Counted from the stretch's first letter, positions 26,971 to 35,604 are shown. The stretch is DNA of 64,000 nt from Knoellia locipacati (GCF_007992835.1 NZ_BKBA01000008.1:558001-622000); one strand, 5' to 3'. The notes: generated by a model from the sequence alone, not told the origin. Numbers and translations: made by a program.

Positions 26971-29900
26971 CGAGCCCCGCTGTGGCGCTGCGCTACTCCG
27001 CAGCCGATGTCTCGCAGGCCATCGGTCTGCCCCACCTGCCGACCCCGGAGCAGACGGCCGTCATCGAGGCGCCTCTCAAGCCGCTCCTCGTCATCGCCGG
27101 CGCCGGCTCCGGCAAGACCGAGACCATGGCCGCCCGCGTCGTGTGGCTCGTCGCCAACGGGCTCGCCGAGCCCGACGAGGTGCTCGGCCTCACCTTCACC
27201 CGCAAGGCAGCGACCGAGCTCGCCGACCGCATCGGCAGCCGTCTCGCGCAGCTGCGCCGGGTCGGCCTGTGGACCCCCGCCGACGACGACGGCGCGCCGT
27301 CCCTCGGTGCCGACGTCAGCGTCTCGACCTACCACTCGTATGCCGGCCGGCTCGTCCGCGAGCACGGCCTCCGCCTCGGCTACGAGGCCGACACCCGCCT
27401 GCTCTCCGAGGCGGCCGCCTGGCAGACGGCGCACGAGGCCGTCGCGCGCTACGACGGCCCGATGGACGACGTCGAGAAGGCCGAGTCCACGGTCACCGCC
27501 GCCGTCGTCGACCTCGCGGGTGAGATGGCCGAGCACCTCCAGAGCGCCGAGTCCGTTGCGGCACACCTCGACCGGGTCATCTCGCACCTCGAGGACATGG
27601 AGCGCGGGGACACCCGCAAGAAGGCACACCCGGCGCGGGCCGAGCTCGACAACCTCAGGCTGCGACGGGCCGTCGTGCCCATCGTCGAGGACTACGCGCG
27701 GCTCAAGCGCACCCGCGACGCCATGGACTTCGCCGACCAGATGGCGCTCGCGGCCAGGCTCGCGATGACCTTCGACGACATCGGGGCGATCGAGCGGGCC
27801 CGCCACCGCGTCGTCCTGCTCGACGAGTTCCAGGACACCTCCGAGGCGCAGCTGGCGCTGCTCAAGGCGCTCTACGTCGCGCCCGGTGAGACGTCGGCGG
27901 TCACCGCGGTGGGCGACCCGCACCAGTCGATCTACGGCTGGCGCGGAGCCAGCGCGACGACCCTGACCCGCTTCGCCGAGGAGTTCGCCGACCCCGAGCC
28001 GGCCCAGAAGCGCGACCTGTCGACGAGCTGGCGCAACGACTCCGCGATCCTCGACGTCGCGAACCACCTCGCAGGGCCGTTGCGCGACACGTCCCGGGTC
28101 CCCGTCGAGCCGCTGTCGGCACGGCCCGGCGCCGGGCCGGGGTCGGTCGAGGCGTCCCGGCTCCTCACCTCCGCCGACGAGGCCGACCACGTCGCCCGCT
28201 GGCTGGCGGCGCAGCGGGCCCGGGGGCAGGTCAGCGCCGCAGTGCTGTGCCGCAAGCGCGCCGAGTTCGCCACGGTGACGGCGGCGCTCGAGGAGCACGA
28301 CATCCCCCACGAGGTCGTCGGGCTCGGTGGCCTGCTCCTCACGCCCGAGGTCGAGGACGTCGTCGCCCTCCTCCACGTCGTGCAGGACCCATCGCGTGGC
28401 GACCACCTCGTCCGCCTGCTGTCGGGCCCCATGATGCGGCTGGGCATCGCCGACCTCGACGCGCTCGCGGCCTGGTCGCGCGACCAGCAGCACCGTCGCG
28501 GTGGTCCCGTGGCGCGGCACGAGAAGGACCTCGCGCCGGACGCCGCCGACGCCCCGAGCATCGTCGAGGCCCTCGACTCCCTGCCGCCGGCAGGATGGGT
28601 GGGCCCGGAGGGTGAGCATCTGTCCGAGGTCGCCGCCGCCCGTCTCGCCGGGCTCGGCAGGACGGTCCAGCGCCTGCGTGGGCTGACCTTCCTGCCGCTC
28701 GCCGACCTCGTGCTCGAGGCCGAGAAGGCGCTCGGCCTCGACATCGAGGTCCTCTCGCGGCCCAACTACACGCCGGCGGCAGCACGGGCACACCTCGACG
28801 CGTTCGGCGACGTCGCGGCCCAGTTCTCGATGAGCGCCGACCGGGCCACGCTCGGCGGGTTCCTCGACTGGGTCAAGGCTGCCATCGACGAGGAGCGCGG
28901 TCTCGACCGCGGCTACGCCGACGCGACGCCCAACGCCGTGCAGGTCATGACGATCCACGCCGCCAAGGGCCTCGAGTGGGACGTCGTCGCCGTCCCGGGG
29001 ATGGTCGAGAGCACCTTCCCCGCGCACAACCTCCACACGTCCGCGTTCCAGGACGGCGAGTGGCGCATCTCCTCACCCAAGGACAAGGGGTGGCTCGCCG
29101 GCCTCAAGGACGGCGGCCTGCCCTACGAGCTGCGTGGCGACCGTGACGGTCTCCCCGACCTGGGGTGGCGCAGCGCCGACGGGTGGGACGACCTCGCCGA
29201 GCGCCTCGAGGACTTCGCGGTCGCCGGGGGGCGGCACGCGATCGCCGAGGAGCGGCGCCTCGCCTACGTCGCGGCCACCCGCGCGCGGCACGCGCTCCTG
29301 CTCACGTCGAGCGTGTGGAGCCGCCCCAAGACCCCGCGTGTGACGTCGCGCTTCCTCGAGGAGGTGCTCGAGGTCGCCGAGGGAGGTGCCGGTGCCGCGG
29401 ACAGCACCCGAGTGGGCGACGCGGACGACGGCGCGGTCGGTCCCGTCCGGCGCGGCCTGTGGGTGGAGCTGCCCGAGCCGCCCGAGGACGGGTCCGTGCT
29501 CGTCAAGCCCGGCACCGAGGAGGGCGCGGAGTTCCACTGGCCGGTCGACCACCTCGACCACCGTCGACGTCGGGCGCTCCCGGCTGCCAGGGCCGTGCTC
29601 GACGCGGTCCCGGACACCGACCGTGACCCGGGCGACGGGCCCTGGGGACAGGAGCTCCAGGTCCTCCTCGCCGAGCGTGCCGCACGCGCCGCCCGGCACG
29701 CCGACGTGGTCGAGCTCCCGTCGCACCTGTCGACGTCGTCGCTCGTCGCCTTCGCCACCGACCCCGGACGGTTCGCCTCCGAGCTGCGCCGTCCGATGCC
29801 GTCGGCACCGGCCAGGGCAGCGCGTCGCGGCACGGCGTTCCACGCGTGGGTCGAGGAGCACTACGCGCGGGCGGCCATCGTCGACATCTTCGAGCTGCCC

Positions 29901-30311
29901 GGCAGCGCCGACGAGGACCCGCTGTCCGACGACGAGCTGCCGGCGATGCGCGAGCGCTTCCTCGCCAGCCCTTGGGCGGACCGGCAGCCGGCCGAGATCG
30001 AGACCTCGCTCGAGACCGTCGTCGACGGGGTGGCCATCCGCGGGCGCGTCGACGCGGTCTTCCGCGACGTCGACGACGCCGACTGGGTCATCGTCGACTG
30101 GAAGACCGGGAGCAGGCCCACCGGCGAGGTGGCTCGCACACGTGCACTGCAGCTCGCGGCATACCGGATCGCGTGGGCGCGCCTGCGCGAGGTGGACCCG
30201 GAACGGGTCCGCGGCGCCTTCTACTACGCGGGGACCGGTGAGACGGTCTGGCCCGAGCTGGCCGGAGAGGCCGAGCTCAGCGCTCTGCTGTCGGAGGTGC
30301 CGTCGGGCTGA
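26967..30311 (+). CDS. adnB: AdnB-like helicase-nuclease subunit
   Basis: A 1114-residue SF1A helicase with RecB nuclease, the lead motor of AdnAB. Motifs: IAGAGSGKTETMAARV (Walker A), LTFTRKAATELADR, VVLLDEFQDTSEAQ (full DEFQ), VGDPHQSIYGWRGA, MTIHAAKGLEWDVV and RLAYVAATRARH. The nuclease at the C-terminus has GRVDAVFRDVDDADWVIVDWKTG. Unlike AdnA, no Fe-S cysteine cluster is apparent at its end. The last 35 bp overlap the end of the convergent phosphotransferase gene. Confidence 0.93.
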   Translation: MTSPAVALRYSAADVSQAIGLPHLPTPEQTAVIEAPLKPLLVIAGAGSGKTETMAARVVWLVANGLAEPDEVLGLTFTRKAATELADRIGSRLAQLRRVGLWTPADDDGAPSLGADVSVSTYHSYAGRLVREHGLRLGYEADTRLLSEAAAWQTAHEAVARYDGPMDDVEKAESTVTAAVVDLAGEMAEHLQSAESVAAHLDRVISHLEDMERGDTRKKAHPARAELDNLRLRRAVVPIVEDYARLKRTRDAMDFADQMALAARLAMTFDDIGAIERARHRVVLLDEFQDTSEAQLALLKALYVAPGETSAVTAVGDPHQSIYGWRGASATTLTRFAEEFADPEPAQKRDLSTSWRNDSAILDVANHLAGPLRDTSRVPVEPLSARPGAGPGSVEASRLLTSADEADHVARWLAAQRARGQVSAAVLCRKRAEFATVTAALEEHDIPHEVVGLGGLLLTPEVEDVVALLHVVQDPSRGDHLVRLLSGPMMRLGIADLDALAAWSRDQQHRRGGPVARHEKDLAPDAADAPSIVEALDSLPPAGWVGPEGEHLSEVAAARLAGLGRTVQRLRGLTFLPLADLVLEAEKALGLDIEVLSRPNYTPAAARAHLDAFGDVAAQFSMSADRATLGGFLDWVKAAIDEERGLDRGYADATPNAVQVMTIHAAKGLEWDVVAVPGMVESTFPAHNLHTSAFQDGEWRISSPKDKGWLAGLKDGGLPYELRGDRDGLPDLGWRSADGWDDLAERLEDFAVAGGRHAIAEERRLAYVAATRARHALLLTSSVWSRPKTPRVTSRFLEEVLEVAEGGAGAADSTRVGDADDGAVGPVRRGLWVELPEPPEDGSVLVKPGTEEGAEFHWPVDHLDHRRRRALPAARAVLDAVPDTDRDPGDGPWGQELQVLLAERAARAARHADVVELPSHLSTSSLVAFATDPGRFASELRRPMPSAPARAARRGTAFHAWVEEHYARAAIVDIFELPGSADEDPLSDDELPAMRERFLASPWADRQPAEIETSLETVVDGVAIRGRVDAVFRDVDDADWVIVDWKTGSRPTGEVARTRALQLAAYRIAWARLREVDPERVRGAFYYAGTGETVWPELAGEAELSALLSEVPSG

Positions 30312-31674
30312 CGGGGGCGTCCGCGGGCTCGGAGCGGGCGAACGTGCGCGGCGTCCACGTCACCTCGTCGTCGTGCTCGTCGTCCGAGTCGTGCCACTGC
30401 GGTGCCGGCTCCGGGGTGGCGCCGGTGGCCGGCTCGTCGACGTCGCGGTCGGATGCGGCGTCGTCCGCGGTCGCGACGTCGTCGGGGACGACGTCGGAGC
30501 CGCTCGAGTCGTCGGGACCGTCCTCGTCGGACTCGTCGTCCGGGCCGGCGTGCGGACCGGCGTCCGGCTCCGAGGCCTCCGGCTCCTCGCTGTCCGCCGC
30601 GTCGTCCGCGGCGTCCGTCGCCACGGGTGCGAACTCGACCTCGACGTCCTCGTCGTCGTCCTCGTCGGCCACCACGGGCGGGGGAGTTGCCCGTCCGCGC
30701 AGCGCCACCGGGGTGAGCGAGCTGCGGCGGTAGTCGTCGTCGGCGTCCTCGGCATGGACCTCGTCGTCGAGCCGGCGCAGCCTGCTCGAGAGGCCCTCGA
30801 CGGCGGCCTCGTCGCCCCGCGCATCGGCGCGCATGAGCTCGGCGAGGACGCCGAGCTCGGCAGCCAGCCGGGCGCGCACGAGGAGGTTGCCGTCGGGCCG
30901 CTCGACGCGGGCGTGGGCGTAGGCCTCGAGCACTGTCTCGAGGGCGGCGGGGTCCGCCTCGTCGACGAGCGCGGCGAAGTCGTCAGCAGGGTCGGCGACC
31001 TTGGCGTCCTCCCACCCCGTGAGTCCGCGGATGCGCCCCGTCGAGGCGTCGCTGTCGTCCTCGAAGACGGCGAGCACCTGGTCGCCCGTGAGGTCGCCGT
31101 GCACGCACGTCGGCGCGAAGCGCCAGAGCGCGACGTCCTCGAGCGCGTGCTCCCACCGGGCGAGCAGGGCCGTCGGCACGCGGCCGGACTCGGCGGCGCG
31201 GTCGAGCTCGGTGAGCCGCCGGCGGCGGTAGGAGTCGGTGTCGTAGGTCGGCATGCCGGCCTCGTCGAAGAGGCGCACGTCGGTGTTGTGCAGGGCGGCG
31301 AGGGCACGCCCGAGCTCGGCCGCGGGTCCGGGGCCGGGGGGCATCTCGTCGAAGGCGAGGTTCTGGCCGGGCAGGAACGCATAGATCATCGCGCGGCCAC
31401 CCCCCTTGAGCTCGACGAAGCCCTTGGGCGAGGGGATCGAGAAGGGCAGCCGCCGCGCGAGCATCTGCAGCAGTGGCACGGTGAGGTCCATCCGGGCACC
31501 CGCGGCCTCGCTGCGCGGCGCGCGGACGACCCAGCGGCGGTGCTCGCTGTCCTGGACGAACGCGACGTCGTAGTCCTGGTCGGGGACGCTCGGCAGGGCC
31601 TCGACGCTCACCGGGTCCAGGCCCGGGACGGCAGCGCTGGCCAGGGCGGCAAGGAAGGTCGGGGTGCGTTCCAC
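30277..31674 (-). CDS. APH-family phosphotransferase with long acidic tail
   Basis: A 465-residue protein. Residues 1-310 are an aminoglycoside/macrolide-phosphotransferase-type kinase fold with the catalytic loop CVHGDLTGDQVL and the metal segment LTGWEDAKVADP. From ~340 onward it is a disordered tail dominated by Asp, Glu, Ser and Pro (DEDDDEDVEVEF and similar). Similar proteins in this position in Micrococcales are annotated macrolide 2'-phosphotransferase-like, but substrate is unproven. Its 3' end overlaps adnB by 35 bp tail to tail. Confidence 0.85.
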   Translation of the reverse strand: MERTPTFLAALASAAVPGLDPVSVEALPSVPDQDYDVAFVQDSEHRRWVVRAPRSEAAGARMDLTVPLLQMLARRLPFSIPSPKGFVELKGGGRAMIYAFLPGQNLAFDEMPPGPGPAAELGRALAALHNTDVRLFDEAGMPTYDTDSYRRRRLTELDRAAESGRVPTALLARWEHALEDVALWRFAPTCVHGDLTGDQVLAVFEDDSDASTGRIRGLTGWEDAKVADPADDFAALVDEADPAALETVLEAYAHARVERPDGNLLVRARLAAELGVLAELMRADARGDEAAVEGLSSRLRRLDDEVHAEDADDDYRRSSLTPVALRGRATPPPVVADEDDDEDVEVEFAPVATDAADDAADSEEPEASEPDAGPHAGPDDESDEDGPDDSSGSDVVPDDVATADDAASDRDVDEPATGATPEPAPQWHDSDDEHDDEVTWTPRTFARSEPADAPVSPTAPPTAER

Positions 31675-31702
31675 CCGTTCACCGTATGCCGTGAGCGCAC
31701 CC

Positions 31703-31708
31703 TAGGGT
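31703..31708 (+). promoter_or_regulatory. -10 hexamer TAGGGT, leaderless
   Basis: TAGGGT stands 7 nt before GTG 31716 and sets the nudC start there rather than at GTG 31707, which overlaps the hexamer. Confidence 0.55.
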
Positions 31709-31715
31709 GGTCAAC

Positions 31716-32678
31716 GTGGCCCGAGCAGCAGCGAGTCTTCCGTCCCTGGCCCTTTCTCGCGGGAGTCTGGACCGCCACGGCGAGCTGCGAGGCGACCCGG
31801 GCCTGCTCGCCTCGCTCCTCGACGACCCCACCACCCGGGTGCTCGAGCTCGTCGACGGTCGCACCGCCGTCACCGAGGAGGACGGGGGCCGGGTGCGCCT
31901 GGGCTATCGATCACCGGTGCCCGAGGACCGCGACCGATTCACCGCCTACCTCGGTCACGCACCGACGGGCGGGGCGGCATACGTCCTGTCGGTGGCCCAC
32001 GACGGCAGCGCGACCGGTGGCACGAGCGCACCCGGCGGCGACGCACCGCAGCGCCAGGGCCTGCGCGGGGTCGGGGCCCGGCTCGACGACCTCGACGCGG
32101 GGGTCCTCACCACGGCGACCGGGCTGGCCAACTGGCACGGGCGCCACGGCTTCTGTCCCCTCTGCGGCTCACCGACGACGCCGGCGCAGTCCGGCTGGAT
32201 CCGGGTCTGCCCGGCCGACGGGAGCGAGCACTACCCGCGCACCGACCCGGCCGTGATCATGTCGGTCGTCGACGAGAACGACCGGCTGCTGCTGGCTCGC
32301 GGTGTCGGCTTCGCGGCGCAGGGCATGTCGGTGCTCGCGGGCTTCGTCGAGCCCGGCGAGAGCCTGTCCGCCGCCGTCGCGCGCGAGGTCCACGAGGAGG
32401 TAGGGGTGCGCGTCACCGACGTCACCTACCTCGGTGACCAGCCCTGGCCCTTCCCCTCCTCGCTCATGATCGGGTTCACCGCACGGGCGGTCTCGACCGA
32501 GCTCGTGCTCCAGCAGGACGAGATCGAGGAGGCGCGCTGGTTCGAGCGCGAGGAGCTCGCCCGGGCGGTCGCCGACGGGTCGCTGCGCATCTCGGGCCGG
32601 ATCTCGATCGCCCGACGGCTCATCGAGCACTGGTACGGCGAGGAGCTCGACGCCCCGGAGGCCTCGCTGCGCGCCTGA
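31716..32678 (+). CDS. nudC: NAD(+) diphosphatase / RNA deNADding enzyme NudC
   Basis: A 320-residue NUDIX enzyme cleaving NADH/NAD and NAD-capped RNA. It has an N-terminal domain, zinc ribbon, NUDIX box GFVEPGESLSAAVAREVHEEVG (residues 209-230 region) and the NudC-specific motif DQPWPFPSS (from 241). The zinc ribbon shows Cys147, Cys150 and Cys165, but the expected fourth ligand at 168 is Asp (CPADG instead of CPxCG). It lies between adnB and uvrD2 as in M. tuberculosis (Rv3199c). Confidence 0.94.
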   Translation: MARAAASLPSLALSRGSLDRHGELRGDPGLLASLLDDPTTRVLELVDGRTAVTEEDGGRVRLGYRSPVPEDRDRFTAYLGHAPTGGAAYVLSVAHDGSATGGTSAPGGDAPQRQGLRGVGARLDDLDAGVLTTATGLANWHGRHGFCPLCGSPTTPAQSGWIRVCPADGSEHYPRTDPAVIMSVVDENDRLLLARGVGFAAQGMSVLAGFVEPGESLSAAVAREVHEEVGVRVTDVTYLGDQPWPFPSSLMIGFTARAVSTELVLQQDEIEEARWFEREELARAVADGSLRISGRISIARRLIEHWYGEELDAPEASLRA

Positions 32679-32694
32679 CTCCGGGGGAGTCAGG
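32674..32694. terminator. 9-bp hairpin containing both stop codons
   Basis: CCTGACTCC and GGAGTCAGG pair around GGG. The nudC TGA and the mycoredoxin stop both lie in the stem. Confidence 0.6.
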
Positions 32695-32950
32695 CGCCGA
32701 GGCGCTGCTTGACCTCGCCGATCGACGGGTTCGTGGCCGCCGTGCCGTCCGGGAAGACGACGGTCGGGACGGTCTGGTTGCCACCGTTGACCTGCATGAC
32801 GTAGACCGCGGCGTCCTCGTCGCGCTCGATGTCGACGACGTCGTAGGCGATGCCCTCACGGTCCATCTGCGACGAGAGGCGGCGGCAGTAGCCGCACCAG
32901 CTCGTCGAGTACATCGTCACGGTGCCGGCGGCGGGGGTCGGGGTGCTCAT
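32690..32950 (-). CDS. mrx1: Mycoredoxin-like glutaredoxin
   Basis: An 86-residue thioredoxin-fold oxidoreductase with the active site WCGYC (about residues 18-22) and the TVPTVVF cis-proline segment plus NPSIGEVKQRL. Mycoredoxin-1 uses mycothiol to reduce mycothiolated proteins; M. tuberculosis Rv3198A has the same CGYC motif and the same uvrD2-adjacent position. This implies a mycothiol-using organism. It diverges from uvrD2 with 57 bp between starts. Confidence 0.93.
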   Translation of the reverse strand: MSTPTPAAGTVTMYSTSWCGYCRRLSSQMDREGIAYDVVDIERDEDAAVYVMQVNGGNQTVPTVVFPDGTAATNPSIGEVKQRLGA

Positions 32951-32994
32951 GGCGCTCCTGTGGAAGGCGAGGTCGGGCGGTCGGGCCCGACACC

Positions 32995-33000
32995 TAGGAT
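32995..33000 (+). promoter_or_regulatory. -10 hexamer TAGGAT, leaderless
   Basis: TAGGAT stands 7 nt before the uvrD2 ATG at 33008. Confidence 0.55.
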
Positions 33001-33007
33001 CGCACCG

Positions 33008-35194
33008 ATGCCCACCCTGCCTGCACACCCCTCCGCCGATGCGATCCTCGACGGCCTCGACCCGCAGCAGCGGGAGGTCGCGGCCAACCCCACCGGGCCG
33101 ATGGTCGTCCTCGCCGGTGCCGGCACGGGCAAGACCCGCGCGATCACCCACCGGATCGCGTATGCCGTCCTCTCCGGTGCGCAGCAGCCGCAGCGCACGC
33201 TCGCGGTCACCTTCACTGCCAGGGCGGCGGGTGAGATGAGGACGCGGCTGCGCGACCTCGGCGTCGGTGGCGTGCAGGCCCGCACCTTCCACGCGGCCGC
33301 GCTGCGGCAGCTGCACTACTTCTGGCCCCAGGCCATCGGCGGGGCGGCGCCCGAGGTCATGCCGCACAAGGCCGGGGCCGTCGCCGAGGCCGCTGGCCGG
33401 CTGCGCATGCGCTTCGACCGCACGGGCATTCGTGACCTGGCGGCCGAGGTCGAGTGGGCCAAGGTCAGCATGCTCACCTCCGAGACCTATGCCGCGGCGG
33501 CGCGCGCCGCCGGCCGCGAGGCGCCCGGGCTCGACCTCACCGCGATGGCGCGCGTGCTGGCGGCCTACGAGGAGGTCAAGGCCGAGCGAGGGGTCATCGA
33601 CTTCGAGGACGTCCTGCTCGTGCTCGTCGGCATCCTCGAGGAGAACGACGCCGTCGCGCGGGCGGTGCGGGAGCAGTACCGCAGCTTCGTCGTCGACGAG
33701 TACCAGGACGTCAACGCCCTCCAGCAGCGGCTGCTCGACCTCTGGCTGGCCGACCGCAAGGACATCTGCGTCGTGGGCGACCCCGCCCAGACGATCTACT
33801 CGTTCACCGGCGCCTCGCCGGCGCACCTCCTCGGCTTCCGGTCCCGCCACCCCCGGGCCCGGCAGGTCGAGCTCGTCCGCAACTACCGGTCGACGCCCGA
33901 GATCGTCGGTCTCGCCAACCTCGTGCTGCGCTCCCCGAGCGGTGGCCGGCGCAGCGGCTCGGTGGTCCTCGAGGCCCAGCGCCAGACCGGGCCGACGCCG
34001 ACGCTCGCCCACCACGACGACGACCCCGCGGAGGCCGCTGCGGTCGCCGCGCAGATCGCCGACCTCGTCGCCGGCGGCACGGCCCCTGCTGACATCGCCG
34101 TCCTCTTCCGCACCAACGGGCAGTCCGAGGTCGTCGAGTCGGCGCTCGCGGACCGCGGCATCCCCTACCTCGTGCGAGGCGGCGAGCGCTTCTTCCAGCG
34201 CAAGGAGGTCCGCGACGCCGTCGTGCTCCTGCGCGGCGCGGCGCGCTCCGACGACGGCTCGGTGCTCCTGCCCGAGCTGGTCAGGGACGTCCTCCTCGGG
34301 GCCGGATGGTCCCGCGAGGTCCCGGTCGCCGGGGGCGCCGCCCGCGAGCGGTGGGAGTCGCTCGCAGCGCTCGCGGCCCTGGCCGACGACCTCTTCGCCG
34401 CAGACGGCGAGGCGCGGATGCCGGCCTTCGTGCGTGAGATCGACGAGCGGATGGCTGCGCAGCACGCCCCCTCGGTGCAGGGGGTGACGCTCGCATCCCT
34501 CCACGCGGCCAAGGGTCTCGAGTGGGGGACGGTCTTCCTCATCGGCTGCTCCGACGGCTACCTGCCGATCGCGATGGCCGACACCCCCGAGGCGATCGAG
34601 GAGGAGCGCCGCTTGCTCTACGTCGGCGTGACCCGGGCCCGCGACCGGCTCGTCCTCTCGTGGTCGGGGGCGCGCACCCCGGGCGCCCGGGCGACGCGCC
34701 GCCCCTCACGCTTCCTCGACGGCACGGCGAGCATCCTCGGCGAGGGCGCCCGGTCGCAGCCCAAGCGGTCCTCGCGCGTCGGCGGCTCCGGCGCCAAGAC
34801 GCCCAAGGTTGCCCGGCGCAGCACCTGCCGCACCTGCGGCAAGGACCTCGAGACGGCGGGGGAGCGCACGGTCGGACGCTGCTCCACGTGTCCGGCGACC
34901 TACGACGAGGCGCTGTTCGAGAGCCTGCGCGAGTGGCGGCTGGCCACGTCACGCGCGGCGAGCGTGCCGGCCTTCGTCGTCTTCACGGACGCGACCCTCA
35001 CCGCGATCGCGGAGCAGGCGCCGGCCGACGTGGCCGCGCTGTCGGCGATCAGCGGCGTGGGCCAGCGCAAGCTCGACCTCTACGGCCCCCAGGTCCTGGC
35101 AATCCTGGGTGGCGCGACACCGTCGTCCGTCATCGAATCCGCGACAATTTTTTCCGACGAATCCGGTTCTGCTGCAACGGATTCCGGCGCCTAG
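33008..35194 (+). CDS. uvrD2: ATP-dependent DNA helicase UvrD2
   Basis: A 728-residue 3'-5' SF1 helicase. Motor motifs: LAGAGTGKTRAITHRIA, VTFTARAAGEM, FVVDEYQDVNALQQ, VVGDPAQTIYSFTGA, LASLHAAKGLEW and RRLLYVGVTRAR. Between motor and tail is the tetracysteine zinc motif (CRTC about residue 607, CSTC about 625), followed by a C-terminal HRDC domain (ALSAISGVGQRKLDLYG). That combination defines mycobacterial UvrD2 (Rv3198c), in which the tetracysteine module is needed for unwinding. The last ~20 codons include a TTTTTT run (35148-35153) unlike the rest of the gene. Confidence 0.95.
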   Translation: MPTLPAHPSADAILDGLDPQQREVAANPTGPMVVLAGAGTGKTRAITHRIAYAVLSGAQQPQRTLAVTFTARAAGEMRTRLRDLGVGGVQARTFHAAALRQLHYFWPQAIGGAAPEVMPHKAGAVAEAAGRLRMRFDRTGIRDLAAEVEWAKVSMLTSETYAAAARAAGREAPGLDLTAMARVLAAYEEVKAERGVIDFEDVLLVLVGILEENDAVARAVREQYRSFVVDEYQDVNALQQRLLDLWLADRKDICVVGDPAQTIYSFTGASPAHLLGFRSRHPRARQVELVRNYRSTPEIVGLANLVLRSPSGGRRSGSVVLEAQRQTGPTPTLAHHDDDPAEAAAVAAQIADLVAGGTAPADIAVLFRTNGQSEVVESALADRGIPYLVRGGERFFQRKEVRDAVVLLRGAARSDDGSVLLPELVRDVLLGAGWSREVPVAGGAARERWESLAALAALADDLFAADGEARMPAFVREIDERMAAQHAPSVQGVTLASLHAAKGLEWGTVFLIGCSDGYLPIAMADTPEAIEEERRLLYVGVTRARDRLVLSWSGARTPGARATRRPSRFLDGTASILGEGARSQPKRSSRVGGSGAKTPKVARRSTCRTCGKDLETAGERTVGRCSTCPATYDEALFESLREWRLATSRAASVPAFVVFTDATLTAIAEQAPADVAALSAISGVGQRKLDLYGPQVLAILGGATPSSVIESATIFSDESGSAATDSGA

Positions 35195-35219
35195 GCTGCG
35201 CCGTCGACAAATCACCTCG

Positions 35220-35258
35220 TTAATTCCGTTGCACGCGCTCTCGCGCACCCCCTAGCCT
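35220..35258 (+). promoter_or_regulatory. putative whiB7-type promoter with upstream AT element
   Basis: TTGCAC (35229-35234) and TAGCCT (35253-35258) are 18 bp apart. TTAATT (35220-35225) lies 3 bp upstream of the -35. WhiB7-activated promoters in actinobacteria carry an AT-rich element just upstream of the -35, bound by the AT-hook, so autoregulation is predicted. Transcription should start near 35265, giving a ~425-nt leader before whiB7. Confidence 0.6.
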
Positions 35259-35323
35259 GATCTCACACAGCACGGCAGTCGTCGTGCCACGACAGCACCA
35301 TTTCAGTGAGGAGGGTTGGCCGC

Positions 35324-35548
35324 ATGGAGACCACGAAGAGCATCGCAACGGGCTACGACGTCCCGTTCCGCACGCGTGAGCACCAGGGCGCTCTGCCGAC
35401 CCTCGCGCCCATCAGCGTTCCGGTTCAGGGGACCAGTGTGTCCGCTGCCGGCATGGGTGCCCCGATCGGCACCGGTGTCCGCGCCGATGCCCCCTTCGAC
35501 CTCACCACGGGTGTTCTCTCCGCCTCCTGCCAGGCGTCGCCGCTGTAG
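35324..35548 (+). CDS. 74-residue ORF in the whiB7 leader
   Basis: A 74-residue ORF with a strong ribosome-binding site (GAGGAGGG, 8 nt before ATG 35324) and normal GC-rich third positions, so it is very likely translated. The peptide (METTKSIATGYDVPF...) is rich in Gly, Ala, Thr, Val and Pro, has no signal peptide or membrane segment, and matches nothing I know. Its stop codon lies inside a hairpin (35536-35561), with a T-tailed terminator 21 nt beyond the stop and whiB7 after that. It is unusually long for an attenuator peptide; a stand-alone small protein cannot be excluded. Confidence 0.75.
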   Translation: METTKSIATGYDVPFRTREHQGALPTLAPISVPVQGTSVSAAGMGAPIGTGVRADAPFDLTTGVLSASCQASPL

Positions 35549-35561
35549 CCACAGCAGCGAC
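35536..35561 (+). promoter_or_regulatory. hairpin spanning the leader-ORF stop codon
   Basis: An 11-bp stem with one mismatch (GTCGCCGCTGT with ACAGCAGCGAC) and loop AGCC. A ribosome finishing or stalling near the end of the leader ORF would melt it, so it could act as the sensing hairpin upstream of the terminator. Confidence 0.45.
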
Positions 35562-35568
35562 AGGCCTC

Positions 35569-35604
35569 AGGCCGCGGAACCCACCCGGGATCCGCGGCCT
35601 TTTT
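35569..35604 (+). terminator. Rho-independent terminator in whiB7 leader
   Basis: A perfect 10-bp stem (AGGCCGCGGA with TCCGCGGCCT) and 12-nt loop followed by TTTTT. T-tailed terminators are rare in this window. It stands between the leader ORF and whiB7, so read-through must be allowed for whiB7 expression. TCCGCCTCCT at 35519-35528 pairs with 8 of 10 bases of the left arm and is a candidate antiterminator. Confidence 0.75.

Noticed and set aside
30360-30733. Ser-rich plus-strand ORF at the phosphotransferase tail
   Set aside because: It is the complement of the repetitive Asp/Glu codons of the acidic tail.
35148-35153. TTTTTT at the 3' end of uvrD2 as an intrinsic terminator
   Set aside because: The preceding bases form only a weak stem and the run lies inside the coding region upstream of the whiB7 promoter.
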